64,000 bases of DNA from Knoellia sp031844405. Its GTDB lineage: Bacteria > Actinomycetota > Actinomycetes > Actinomycetales > Dermatophilaceae. The translations under genes and the position numbers were made by a program. The stretch is from contig JAUZVC010000005.1 of the NCBI GenBank assembly GCA_031844405.1, positions 1 through 64,000 on the forward strand, in the 5' to 3' direction. This document shows positions 1 to 8,610 of this stretch, one piece after another. Position 1 is the first letter of the stretch, and every line of letters starts with the position of its first letter. The notes under the pieces were generated by a model that had not been told where the DNA came from, made no database searches, and saw only the letters and a list, made by a program, of their open reading frames with translations.

Positions 1-29
1 GGGGGGGGGGGGCCCCCCCGCCCCCCCCC
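1..29. other. G/C homopolymer at window edge
   Basis: Twelve G are followed by seven C, one G and nine C. This is unlike the rest of the window and resembles a contig-end or sequencing artefact. Read in the overlapping methyltransferase frame it gives only Gly, Ala and Pro. Confidence 0.6.
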
Positions 30-889
30 ACGACGTAGACCGAGGTCTCACCGACGAAGAGCGCGCCCCGCGCGCCGGAGGCGGGCGCCTGCACCAGCCG
101 TCCCGCCACGCGGACGACCTGCTCGGGACCCCGGGTCGCGTAGCCCACCCGGACCCATCCGGTGCCGCGTAGCCGCCGACGGACCCTTCGCACGACCTCG
201 AGCGGGCCGCGCGGTCGGCGCTCGGGGGTCGTCGTCGTCGCCTCTGCGAGCACGAGTCCGTGGCGCTCGGCGAGCTCGGCGATCCCGCTAGGGAAGGCGA
301 AGAGGATGTGGTCGGCGTTCTCCCAGCAGTCGCCGCGCTGCCCGGCCGCGACCCGGTGGGGGGCCCACGGGTTGGGTGTGGTGATGATGAGCTCGCCGGT
401 CTCGCTGAGCAGGTCGCGGGCCGTGGTGAAGAGCATGTCCATCCACGGGACGTGCTCGATGAGCTCCCCGGCCACGATGACATCGAACGGTCCCCGCTCC
501 GCGACCGGCCCGGGTCCGTCGGTGAGGTCGTGGGTAACCGCCTCGTAGCCCGCGCGCCGCATGGCCGCGACACCGTCGGGCAGGACGTCGACGCCGAGGC
601 AGGACTGCGCCACGGCAGCGACCTGTCCGTGGAGCCAGTCGGGAGACGCCATCCGCTCGACGTCGTGGGCGACACAACCGATGTCGAGCACGCGGCGTCC
701 GCGGCAGCGCTCGACGATGAAGGCGGTGCGGTCGGGGATCGGTTCTCGCCAGGCCGCCCGCAGGGTGCGCGCCCGACGAGCGAGGGCGCGCGGGTCGTTC
801 GGGTCGTCGGCCACGCCGCTCCACCGCGCGACGTCCGGGGCGGGGGACGCGAGCGCAGCGTCGTAGGACTCGGACCGGCTGTGCTTCAT
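1..889 (-). CDS. SAM-dependent methyltransferase, truncated at window edge
   Basis: The reading frame opens at an ATG at 889, preceded by a GGGAGGGG ribosome binding site, and stays open to position 1, so the 3' end is missing. The N-terminal part reads MKHSRSESYDAALASP. A class I Rossmann methyltransferase motif I (RRVLDIGC) lies near residue 60. A later FDVIVAGELIEHVPWMDMLF segment matches the post-motif region of methyltransferases that act on lipids or sugars. It starts divergently from a glycosyltransferase at 1070, so a role in decorating surface polysaccharide is likely but inferred. The last codons before the edge are all Gly/Pro because of the homopolymer at 1-29 and may not be real sequence. 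Confidence 0.8.
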   Translation of the reverse strand, partial: MKHSRSESYDAALASPAPDVARWSGVADDPNDPRALARRARTLRAAWREPIPDRTAFIVERCRGRRVLDIGCVAHDVERMASPDWLHGQVAAVAQSCLGVDVLPDGVAAMRRAGYEAVTHDLTDGPGPVAERGPFDVIVAGELIEHVPWMDMLFTTARDLLSETGELIITTPNPWAPHRVAAGQRGDCWENADHILFAFPSGIAELAERHGLVLAEATTTTPERRPRGPLEVVRRVRRRLRGTGWVRVGYATRGPEQVVRVAGRLVQAPASGARGALFVGETSVYVVGGGGGAPPP

Positions 890-1069
890 GACCCCTCCCG
901 TGTTGGGCTGTCGTCATCGTAGACGCCGCCGAGTTCCGGTGCGGGCGAATGGAATCGAAGCCACGGGACTGCTCAGACCTGCCGAAATGGCATGGCCGGT
1001 GGCGGAGGCCCCTGTAGCGTGTCGCTGTCCGACCAACAACGCCGGGACGAGCACGGGGAGAGCACTGCT

Positions 1070-2194
1070 GTGAGCGGGACGAGTCCCCCGCGAGGGGTGA
1101 CGGTCCTCTATCGGGGCCAGCTGGAGCTCGAGCGCTCCCGCATCGTGTTCATCCTCGCGAGCCTCGCCGACGAGTTCGACGCGATTGACTTCGTCCACCT
1201 CTCCCCCGGCGTCGGGTCCGGCGCCGACGACCTGAGGGAGTTCGTGGTGGGCCTCGCCCACATCCGGACCGTGAGTTTCGTGCCTGCCGGCGCCCGCGGT
1301 CTCGTGGCCGCGCGGCGCCGAGTCCGTGAGCTTCTCGCATCCGACGCGCGGACCGTTGTCGCGATCGGTTTCAGCATCTGGCCGATCGTCGTGGGGATGC
1401 GCTGCCGTGCCTGGTTCATCCACGGCATCCCCGAGGAGCGCCTGCTCACGTCGTCTTCCCTTCGGGATCGACTGGCCGTGCGCGCCTCTTGGTGGGGAGC
1501 GCACCGCGTGTCCGCCGACATCCACGTCGTCGTCTCCGTGGCGATGTCACGGCTCGTGGAGAAACGACTGCGGCCCGAGCGGACTCTCGTCGTGCCGAAT
1601 GCCGTCGACCGGATGACCTACCGCGAGACCTCCAACTCGCCGCCGACTCGGCTGACCTACCAGGGCGGCGGGTCCCCGTGGCAGGGCATCGACCGGCTGT
1701 CGGAGGTGTGGACTGCGATCCACGACCTCGACCCCTCGGTGCGGTTCCGGGTCATCAGCCGCGACCCACGAACCGCCGTACTGACGCGCGGCCTCCCCGG
1801 GGACGTCGTCGAGCACGTCTCCGCGTCAGACGCCGAGGGCGTGGCTGCGCTGCTCGGTGAGGCGCGCCTCGGATTCCTCTTCCGAGCGACGAACCTCGTC
1901 AACGCGGTGTCGTGGCCCATGAAGCTGGGCGAGTACGTCTCTGCCGGCGTGCCGGTCGTCGTGACCGACTGCGGATGGGACATCGCGTCGTTCGTCGTGG
2001 AGCACAAGGCCGGGCTCGTCGTGCGGTGGGAGGACTCACCCGAGACAACGGCTCGAGCACTCCTCGCCTACCTCGACTCGATCGGGCTGCGGCCTGTCGA
2101 AGGCACCCGGCACGCAGCAGATGCTCTTGCCGCCACCCGGTGGCGTTCCGTGCTCGGCCAGGCACTTGTCACAGACGGCCGTACGGAGAGTTGA
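1070..2194 (+). CDS. Glycosyltransferase family 4-like (group 1)
   Basis: This 374-residue protein is predicted to transfer a sugar from a nucleotide donor during surface-polysaccharide assembly in the cytoplasm. The GTG at 1070 is chosen because GGGGAG sits 9 nt upstream; in-frame codons further upstream lack a binding site. The C-terminal half has the GT-B donor-binding layout: TLVVPNAVDR near residue 180, then LGEYVSAGVPVVVTDCG near 290, a typical group 1 segment. The next glycosyltransferase starts 1 nt after the stop, so the two are co-transcribed. A TAGCGT at 1015-1020 could be the -10 element. The sugar and acceptor cannot be read from the sequence. Confidence 0.8.
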   Translation: MSGTSPPRGVTVLYRGQLELERSRIVFILASLADEFDAIDFVHLSPGVGSGADDLREFVVGLAHIRTVSFVPAGARGLVAARRRVRELLASDARTVVAIGFSIWPIVVGMRCRAWFIHGIPEERLLTSSSLRDRLAVRASWWGAHRVSADIHVVVSVAMSRLVEKRLRPERTLVVPNAVDRMTYRETSNSPPTRLTYQGGGSPWQGIDRLSEVWTAIHDLDPSVRFRVISRDPRTAVLTRGLPGDVVEHVSASDAEGVAALLGEARLGFLFRATNLVNAVSWPMKLGEYVSAGVPVVVTDCGWDIASFVVEHKAGLVVRWEDSPETTARALLAYLDSIGLRPVEGTRHAADALAATRWRSVLGQALVTDGRTES

Positions 2195-2195
2195 C

Positions 2196-3254
2196 GTGAG
2201 CGTCTCACCTGCTCCCGTGGAGCGGACCGGGGCCGAGCCGCTCGTCAGCGTCGTCATTCCCGTGCACAACGTCGAACACTTCCTCACACGGTGTGTGCAT
2301 TCCGTTCTCCGACAGACCCATTCGTCCTTGGACGTCGTCTTGGTCGATGACGGTTCGACCGACGGTTCGGGAGCCATCTGCGACGAGTTGGCGCGCAGCG
2401 ACGCCCGTGTCCGCGTCGTGCACCGGGAGAACGGCGGGCTCTCCGTCGCTCGCAACACCGGGCTCGACGTCGCCCGCGGCTCACACATCACCTTCCTCGA
2501 CGCCGACGACTGGCTGGCCCCCACCTTCGTCGAGCGGCTGCTCGTGCTCATGACGTCGTCCGGCGCGAACCTCGCCGCGTGCGCGCTCCTCCGCACCCAC
2601 GACCCGGACGCGGTGCCTCCACCGCATCACACGCCACCCATCGTGCTCGGCCGGGACGATGCGCTCCGTCACCTCAACGGTGCGCGGCACACGGTGCTCA
2701 CCGTCGCCTGCGGCAAGATCTTCACGGCAGGTCTCCTGACTGGCCTCCGCTTCCCACCCGGTCGGCTCCATGAGGACGAGTTCACAACGTGGCGGGCCCT
2801 CGCGGCCGCCGATCGAGTGGCCCTCACCGAGGAGGCCCTCTACTTCTACTGGCAGCGGTCCGACAGCATCACGGGCGTGGCGGCCACTGATCGCAACTGG
2901 CGTGACGTCATCGACGCCTACACGGAGCGGTTGGACGTCCTGCGTGGGACTGCACCTCCGGACGTCGTGGCGCTGAGCAACAAGGAGCTCTTCCGCAAGC
3001 TCCTCCACTACCGCCACTGGCTCCCGGCCTCCGCGACCGGCGAACGAGGCCGCGTCCTGAAGGAGATGCGCAGCGTCGTCGACGAGCTCCGAGGCGGTCA
3101 CACCGACCGTCGCTTCCAGGCCTTCGCGGAGCTGTACGTCCGGGCACCCAAGGTGGTGGGGCCGGCATACGCCTGGTATCTCAGGCGGCTGCCGAACCCC
3201 ACGAGGGCCACGACCCGGTCACCCCGCCGACGGCGATCGACCTGGGTCAGCTAG
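2196..3254 (+). CDS. Glycosyltransferase family 2
   Basis: This 352-residue GT-A enzyme starts at a GTG with GGAGAG six bases upstream, 1 nt after the previous stop. The N-terminal catalytic domain is classic for GT2: VSVVIPVHN, DVVLVDDGSTDGS, then GGLSVARNTG and the metal-binding FLDADDW. The C-terminal third is an Arg-rich helical region without clear membrane spans. It probably adds one sugar to a lipid-linked glycan. It converges with the leftward GT2 gene and their last 8 nt overlap (3247-3254). That neighbour carries the same VVLVDDGSTDGS motif, so the two may be old paralogues pointing in opposite directions. Confidence 0.88.
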   Translation: MSVSPAPVERTGAEPLVSVVIPVHNVEHFLTRCVHSVLRQTHSSLDVVLVDDGSTDGSGAICDELARSDARVRVVHRENGGLSVARNTGLDVARGSHITFLDADDWLAPTFVERLLVLMTSSGANLAACALLRTHDPDAVPPPHHTPPIVLGRDDALRHLNGARHTVLTVACGKIFTAGLLTGLRFPPGRLHEDEFTTWRALAAADRVALTEEALYFYWQRSDSITGVAATDRNWRDVIDAYTERLDVLRGTAPPDVVALSNKELFRKLLHYRHWLPASATGERGRVLKEMRSVVDELRGGHTDRRFQAFAELYVRAPKVVGPAYAWYLRRLPNPTRATTRSPRRRRSTWVS

Positions 3255-4248
3255 GACGTCGCCAGACAGCGACGACCCTCGCGAGGACCCGTTTCGCAGC
3301 GGCGTAGGGGCGCGGGGCGAGACCCGACGCAGCGAAGAAGCCGCGTTCTCGGGCCGGGATGGAACGGGCCGACGCGACATCCGCCCGATAGTCGTGGACG
3401 AAGGCGACATACGCACGCACGAAGGCCTCGTTGCGACGCCACGCGTCACGCCCACGTACTCGTTCGAGGTGCCTGCGCCCGTGCGCTGTGTAGGCCCTGA
3501 GGTAGCGCTCGAAATCCGGCCCCGCCTGCGTGGACCGCGCGAACTCGATGTTGCTTCGCAGAACGGTCACCAGGTCCGGTGAGTAGGCCACGCGCTGGAC
3601 GGTCTCGGTGACGCTGCCCCGGCGCTGGCGGTAGCCGTAGACGACCGCGTCGGTGCGCGCGACGAGCGTGGCCCGCCCGAAGACACGCGGCGTGAAGGCG
3701 AGGTCCTGGTGCAACAGCCCCTCGGGGAAGCGCGGCCCGTCGGCGAGCAGGCCGCGTCGCAGCAGCTTCGCCACGGGTCCCCACTGCGGACGGACGCACA
3801 TGACCTGCAGCGCCTCGGCCGCGGCCGGCGAGACCGTCACCGTCGAGCCGGGCGTGAACGCGACCTGTTCGCCGGACTCGAACTCGACGTGCTCGCCGAG
3901 CGCGATCTCGGCGCCCGACCCGTCCACCGCGGTGAGGAGGATCGAGACGAGGTCGGGCGAGAGCACGTCGTCGGAGTCGACGAAGGTGAGCCACTCGCCC
4001 CGGGCCATGTCGATGCCGACGTTGCGGGCAACCGACGAGCCCTGCGCGGCCTGGTGCACCACGCGGACCCGAGGGTCGCGCTCGGCCCACGCGTCGCAGA
4101 GCGCCTGGCTCCCGTCGGTCGAGCCGTCGTCGACGAGGACGACGTCGAGGTCGGTGTGCGACTGGCCGAGGATGCTGCCCAAGCACTCGTCGAGGTAGTC
4201 CACGACGTCGTGGACCGGGACGACGACGCTCACGAGCGGGCCTGTCAC
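3247..4248 (-). CDS. Glycosyltransferase family 2
   Basis: This 333-residue GT-A glycosyltransferase shows VSVVVPVHD, VVLVDDGSTDGS, SSVARNVGIDMARGEW and the DxD-type FVDSDD motif in the first 110 residues. The GTG start at 4248 overlaps the stop of the upstream gene as GTGA, so the two are translationally coupled; a longer in-frame extension lies inside that gene and is rejected. The C-terminal half (RYLRAYTAHGRRHLERV and beyond) is helical. It is the last gene of the leftward polysaccharide operon that begins at 8455. Substrate specificity is unknown. Confidence 0.87.
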   Translation of the reverse strand: MTGPLVSVVVPVHDVVDYLDECLGSILGQSHTDLDVVLVDDGSTDGSQALCDAWAERDPRVRVVHQAAQGSSVARNVGIDMARGEWLTFVDSDDVLSPDLVSILLTAVDGSGAEIALGEHVEFESGEQVAFTPGSTVTVSPAAAEALQVMCVRPQWGPVAKLLRRGLLADGPRFPEGLLHQDLAFTPRVFGRATLVARTDAVVYGYRQRRGSVTETVQRVAYSPDLVTVLRSNIEFARSTQAGPDFERYLRAYTAHGRRHLERVRGRDAWRRNEAFVRAYVAFVHDYRADVASARSIPARERGFFAASGLAPRPYAAAKRVLARVVAVWRRPS

Positions 4249-5267
4249 GGGGCACCCTCCAGCAGCTCGACGAGCCGGGCCCGGAAGGCCTCGGGCGACT
4301 GGAAGGACAGGTCCCGGTCCGGCAGGGGACCTCGGCTCGTCGGGAGGGCCGACCAGTCGACGTCGAAGTCGTCGCCCACGCGCACGACGCCCGTCAGGTC
4401 CCGGGCGCCCGGGTGGGTGAGGATCCCGATGTCGCGCGAGACGACGACGGGCGCGTGCCGCAGGCCGTCGGCGATGCTCCACCCGAAGCCCTCGGTCTTG
4501 GAGAAGCAGAGGTATGCCGTGCACCGCTCGTAGAGCCAGCGCAGCTCCGCCTCGTTCGGGTCGGGCACGTGGACGACACTGGGGTGGTCGCGCAGCGACT
4601 CGGGGACGTGGTTGACCACTCCCCTGTCGCTGTGGCACCAGACGATCGGCAACCGCGTCTGGCCGGCCGCGCGCTCCAGGTCGTCGGAACCCTTGACCGG
4701 GCCGTAGGGGTTGAACGCCGTGAGGTAGAACTCCGTGGGCAGGTCGACCGCCGGGGGCCGCGCGTCGTCGCTCAGCGGGTAGAGCGGCGGTGGCAGCAGC
4801 GTCGTCGCGACCCCCTCGGGCACGAACGCCGCATTGTCCGGCGCCTGCATCGCGACGTAGTCGAACGATGCTCCGGTGGACGCGTCGATGGCGTTGCCCG
4901 AGGGCACGAGGAGGCGCACGCGTGCGCGGACCGCGGAGTTGAGCTCGACACCCTGGTAGAGCCGGATGTGGATGTCGTAGGCGGGGAAGAGCCGCGCCCT
5001 CAACGGGTTGAGGACCGACGCGATCCCCCCGTTGAGGCCGACCGTGCTCTTGGAACCGACCCATCGCCAGTGCCGCCACCCCCAGACGCGCCGCGGTGCG
5101 CCGGGGCCGTGGGGCAGGTCGCCGACGACCTTGCGCGCCACGACGTCGACCTCGTCCTGCGCGCAGGCCCGCAGGATCGACGAGAGTGCGCGCTGAGCAC
5201 CGCCCGGCCCCCCGAGGGTTCCGGCGCTGATGAGGATCCGCAGACCTGCGGCGTCGGTCCCTGCCAC
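4245..5267 (-). CDS. Glycosyltransferase, group 1 (GT-B fold)
   Basis: This 340-residue protein begins LRILISAGTLGGPGGAQRAL, the Gly-rich acceptor-side loop of group 1 glycosyltransferases. Near residue 250 it has AYLCFSKTEGFGWSIADGL, a donor-sugar binding segment in which the EGFG motif replaces the commoner EGFP/EGL. The GTG start at 5267 lies 7 nt after a TAACGT hexamer on the minus strand (5280-5275), so it may have its own leaderless promoter besides read-through from the dehydrogenase gene. It overlaps the downstream GT2 by 4 nt. It probably acts in surface glycan assembly. Confidence 0.8.
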   Translation of the reverse strand: MAGTDAAGLRILISAGTLGGPGGAQRALSSILRACAQDEVDVVARKVVGDLPHGPGAPRRVWGWRHWRWVGSKSTVGLNGGIASVLNPLRARLFPAYDIHIRLYQGVELNSAVRARVRLLVPSGNAIDASTGASFDYVAMQAPDNAAFVPEGVATTLLPPPLYPLSDDARPPAVDLPTEFYLTAFNPYGPVKGSDDLERAAGQTRLPIVWCHSDRGVVNHVPESLRDHPSVVHVPDPNEAELRWLYERCTAYLCFSKTEGFGWSIADGLRHAPVVVSRDIGILTHPGARDLTGVVRVGDDFDVDWSALPTSRGPLPDRDLSFQSPEAFRARLVELLEGAP

Positions 5268-5324
5268 AGCCGGGACGTTACCAACCAGCCGCGTCGCCCA
5301 CGTCGGACCTGCGATTCCGGTGGC

Positions 5325-6641
5325 TCAGAGGCGCAGGTCGGACTCGGACCGGCCGAGCGCGTACTTGAGGTCGTAGAGGATGTGCCCGTTCGGGTCTCCC
5401 CAGGCGCGCATCGCCTCCGCGCCCATCGCGACGAACTGCTCGTGCCGCACCGCGAGGATGACCGCTGCGTAGGCACCCTGCTCGGGTTCCTCGACGAGGT
5501 CGATCCCGTAGTGGAGCCGTGCCTCCTCCGGCCGCGCCCACGGGTCGTGGACGTCGACGTCGATCTCGTAGTCGGCGAGCTCGGCGAGGATGTCGACGAC
5601 GTGCGAGTTGCGCAGGTCCGGGGTGTTCTCCTTGAAGGTGAGCCCGAGCATGAGCACCCGCGCCCCGCGGACGGGGATGCGCTCCTTCGTCATCCGCTTG
5701 ACGAGCTGCGAGGCGATGTAGGAGCCCATCGAGTCGTTGAGCCGCCGTCCCGCGAGGATGATCTCGGGGTGGTAGCCCACCGCCTGCGCCTTGTGGGTGA
5801 GGTAGTAGGGGTCCACGCCGATGCAGTGGCCGCCGACGAGCCCGGGGCGGAACCCGAGGAAGTTCCATTTCGAGCCGGCCGCCTGGAGCACCTCCTCGGT
5901 GTCGATGTCGAGCCGGTTGAAGAGGATCGCGAGCTCGTTGATGAGCGCGATGTTGACGTCGCGCTGGGTGTTCTCGATGACCTTCGCCGCCTCGGCGACG
6001 CGGATCGACGACGCCCGGTGCGTGCCCGCGGTGATGATCGACCCGTAGAGCGCGTCGACGAAGTCCGCGGCCTCGGGCGTCGAGCCGGACGTCACCTTGA
6101 CGATCGTCGGGAGACGGTGCTCCTTGTCGCCGGGGTTGATCCGCTCGGGGCTGTAGCCGACGAAGAAGTCGACGTTGACGAGCAGGCCGGAGAGGTCCTC
6201 GAGGACCGGGACGCACCGCTCCTCGGTCGCACCCGGGTAGACGGTCGACTCGTAGATGACGGTGTCGCCCGGCTTGAGCACCTTGGCGATCGTCTCGGTC
6301 GCCGAGAGCACCGGCGTGAGGTCGGGCTGCTTCGCCGCGTCGATGGGCGTGGGCGTCGTGACGATGTAGACGTTGCGGTCGGCGATGTCGTCGGGGTCCT
6401 CGGTGAACCGCAGGTGGGTCGCGGCGGCGAGCGCCGCGTCCTCGACCTCGAGCGTGTGGTCGGTGCCGGTCGACAGCTCCTTGACGCGCGTGCTGTTGAT
6501 GTCGAAGCCGACGACGTCCATCGTCCGCCCGAACTCGACGGCCAGCGGGAGCCCGACGTAGCCGAGCCCGACGACGGCGAGCCGGACCCCGTCCGGCAGG
6601 ACCGGGAAGGTCGTGGCGCTGGTGGGTGCGTGCAGGGTCAT
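5325..6641 (-). CDS. UDP-N-acetyl-hexosamine 6-dehydrogenase (WbpA/TviB-like)
   Basis: This 438-residue nucleotide-sugar dehydrogenase is predicted to oxidise C6 of a UDP-HexNAc to the uronic acid with two NAD. The N-terminal Rossmann motif is VVGLGYVGLPLAVEFGRT. The central domain has ESTVYPGATEE. The catalytic cysteine lies in PGLVGGHCIGVDPYYLTHKA near residue 265, a signature of the WbpA/TviB/WecC branch rather than of UDP-glucose dehydrogenase. The ATG at 6641 overlaps the stop of the capD-like gene as ATGA, so both are made together. Whether the substrate is UDP-GlcNAc or UDP-ManNAc cannot be told; no 2-epimerase is seen in the window. Confidence 0.9.
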   Translation of the reverse strand: MTLHAPTSATTFPVLPDGVRLAVVGLGYVGLPLAVEFGRTMDVVGFDINSTRVKELSTGTDHTLEVEDAALAAATHLRFTEDPDDIADRNVYIVTTPTPIDAAKQPDLTPVLSATETIAKVLKPGDTVIYESTVYPGATEERCVPVLEDLSGLLVNVDFFVGYSPERINPGDKEHRLPTIVKVTSGSTPEAADFVDALYGSIITAGTHRASSIRVAEAAKVIENTQRDVNIALINELAILFNRLDIDTEEVLQAAGSKWNFLGFRPGLVGGHCIGVDPYYLTHKAQAVGYHPEIILAGRRLNDSMGSYIASQLVKRMTKERIPVRGARVLMLGLTFKENTPDLRNSHVVDILAELADYEIDVDVHDPWARPEEARLHYGIDLVEEPEQGAYAAVILAVRHEQFVAMGAEAMRAWGDPNGHILYDLKYALGRSESDLRL

Positions 6642-8455
6642 CGCATTCCCTTTCCTGCGGTGGTGTCGTGGGCGGGCAGGGCCGCAACGACCCGGGTGAG
6701 GTCGAGGCCACCGGTCCGGCCGGGCAGACCCGTCCCGAGGTCCTCCGGCGCGAGCCGCGGCACCTCGACCTGGGTGATGAGCGGGTGGGCGGTGTCCTGC
6801 CCACGCTCGGCCCGGCTGAGCAGCACCTCGTGGAGCTTCTCGCCGTCGCGCAGACCGCTGAAGGTGATGTCGACGTCCTTGCCCGACTCCTCGATGAGGC
6901 GGCGCGCGACGTCGACGATGCGCACCGGCTCCCCCATGTCGAGCACGAGGACGTCGCCGGGGTGGCCGATCGCCGCCGCCTGGAGCACGAGCTCGCAGGC
7001 CTCGGGGATCGTCATGAAGAAGCGGGTCACCTCGGGGTCGGTGACGGTGACCGGGCCGCCGCGGTCGATCTGTGCGCGGAAGGTGTCGAGCACCGAGCCG
7101 CGGGAGCCGAGGACGTTGCCGAAGCGCACCGAGAGGTAGCGCATCCCGGTCTGGCCGGCATACCAGGCGGTGAGACGCTCGGCGAGCCGCTTCGTCTGTC
7201 CGAGAACGCTCGTCGCGTCCGCGGCCTTGTCGGTCGAGATGTTGACGAAGTGCTGGACCCCGTTGGTGGCGGCGCACTCGAGGACGTTGCGCGTCCCGAG
7301 GACGTTGGTCTTCCAGCCCTCCTCGGGGAAGCGCTCGAGCATCGGCAGGTGCTTGAGCGCCGCCGCGTGGAAGACGACCTCGGGAGCGAGCCGGTTGAAC
7401 ACGGCGCACACGGCCTCGCGGTCGCGGATGTCGCAGAGGACGGTGTCCTCGGTGTCGAGCAGACCGTCGCCGTCGAGCGAGAGCTTGGTCGCGTGGAGCG
7501 CGGACTCGTCACGGTCCAGCAGGAGCAGCTTGGCCGGCCCGAGCGCCTTCACCTGCCGGGCGAGCTCGGACCCGATGGAGCCACCAGCCCCGGTGACGAG
7601 GACGACCTTGCCGGTCACGTAGTCGGCGATCTCGGTGAGGTCGGTCTCGACCTGCCGGCGCCCGAGGAGGTCGGCGACGTTGAAGGCGCGCAGGTGGTCG
7701 AGCTCGATCCGGCCCGAGATCATCTCGCGCACGGGCGGGACGACGACGAGCTCGAGACCCGCCTCCGTGCAGCGGTCCGACACGTCCTGGATGAGCTGCG
7801 GCGACGCCTCGGTGATCGCGAGGACCACGGCCTCGGCACCCGTGGTGCGGGCGACGGCGACGAGGTCGGAGCCCAGCCCGAGGACGCGGTAGCCACGCAC
7901 CCGGAGGAACCTCAGGGACGGGTCGTCGTCGACGAAGCCGACGATCGTGTAGGGCGGGTCGTCCGAGGAGTCGACGAGACCGGCGAGCTGGTGCCCCGCG
8001 TCCCCGGCGCCGTAGACGAGCGCGGGAACCCCCGGCACCTCGCTCTGCCTGCGGCGGCCGCTCCCCCGGGTCACCCGGAAGACCCAGCGGCCCGAGGCCA
8101 TGATGAGGAAGGCGAGCATGGGCATGATGAAGGCGATCCCGCGCGAGAACAGCGGTGCCGCGATGAAGAAGGTGGCGCCCAGGACGACGCTGATGGTGAC
8201 GACGAGCCGGGCCAGGGAGGTCACCTCGTCGAAGCTCCCCACCTTGCTCCGTCCGAGGTAGAGGTGCGTGACGAAGCCGCCGACCACCTGCAGCACCATC
8301 GCGGCGGCGACATAGCTCATCGCGATGACCCACATGCGCTCGCTCAGCGTGAGCTCGTGGCGCACGAGGAGGAATCCCCCCAGCGCGAGCACCCACGCGA
8401 TGGCGTCCCAGCCGATCATGGCTGTTCGCCGAGCGAGTATCTGCGATCTCGACAT
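6638..8455 (-). CDS. Membrane nucleotide-sugar 4,6-dehydratase/epimerase (CapD/WbpM family)
   Basis: This 605-residue protein has the full WbpM/PglF layout. About four membrane helices occupy residues 10-125. A CoA-binding-like Rossmann domain follows (ALVYGAGDAGHQL near 145). An extended SDR domain starts at VLVTGAGGSIGSELARQ near 290. The active-site stretch reads STDKAADATSVLGQTKR, so Leu stands where most members have Met or Tyr in the S-M/Y-K triad. Family members convert UDP-GlcNAc to a 4-keto-6-deoxy sugar. It is the first gene of the leftward polysaccharide operon and is coupled to the 6-dehydrogenase, so the glycan probably contains a deoxy-amino sugar and a uronic acid. An AGGGG ribosome binding site precedes the ATG. 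Confidence 0.9.
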   Translation of the reverse strand: MSRSQILARRTAMIGWDAIAWVLALGGFLLVRHELTLSERMWVIAMSYVAAAMVLQVVGGFVTHLYLGRSKVGSFDEVTSLARLVVTISVVLGATFFIAAPLFSRGIAFIMPMLAFLIMASGRWVFRVTRGSGRRRQSEVPGVPALVYGAGDAGHQLAGLVDSSDDPPYTIVGFVDDDPSLRFLRVRGYRVLGLGSDLVAVARTTGAEAVVLAITEASPQLIQDVSDRCTEAGLELVVVPPVREMISGRIELDHLRAFNVADLLGRRQVETDLTEIADYVTGKVVLVTGAGGSIGSELARQVKALGPAKLLLLDRDESALHATKLSLDGDGLLDTEDTVLCDIRDREAVCAVFNRLAPEVVFHAAALKHLPMLERFPEEGWKTNVLGTRNVLECAATNGVQHFVNISTDKAADATSVLGQTKRLAERLTAWYAGQTGMRYLSVRFGNVLGSRGSVLDTFRAQIDRGGPVTVTDPEVTRFFMTIPEACELVLQAAAIGHPGDVLVLDMGEPVRIVDVARRLIEESGKDVDITFSGLRDGEKLHEVLLSRAERGQDTAHPLITQVEVPRLAPEDLGTGLPGRTGGLDLTRVVAALPAHDTTAGKGMR

Positions 8456-8610
8456 ACCTGCACCCCTGAAGACCTGCCGCGTCGTCAGTTCCTGGCGACG
8501 CGAATGACGCTAGGGGGGCTCGATTGCGCGCGAACGACAAAACGGTGGAAGTGAACACAAGAGGTCACCGCCTCCGCTGACCTGACTAGCGCCGGGCTAG
8601 TCAGGGGTGA
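8456..8610. promoter_or_regulatory. Intergenic region with terminator and operon promoter
   Basis: It holds the end of the amidohydrolase transcript and must hold the promoter of the leftward polysaccharide operon. A relatively A/T-rich patch lies near 8530-8570, but I do not see a convincing -35/-10 pair. The hairpin at 8581-8605 is listed separately. Confidence 0.4.
8581..8605 (-). terminator. Hairpin after amidohydrolase gene
   Basis: A perfect 10-bp inverted repeat, CCTGACTAGC and GCTAGTCAGG, flanks a 5-nt loop. It lies 6 nt past the stop codon of the leftward amidohydrolase gene. There is no U-run, as is usual for actinobacterial terminators. Confidence 0.7.

Noticed and set aside
4413..7139. 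Open reading frame of 908 codons on the plus strand
   Set aside because: It lies antisense to three well-supported genes (glycosyltransferase, 6-dehydrogenase, CapD-like). Its product is Arg/Val/Asp-rich without any recognisable domain. Long antisense frames are expected at this G+C content.
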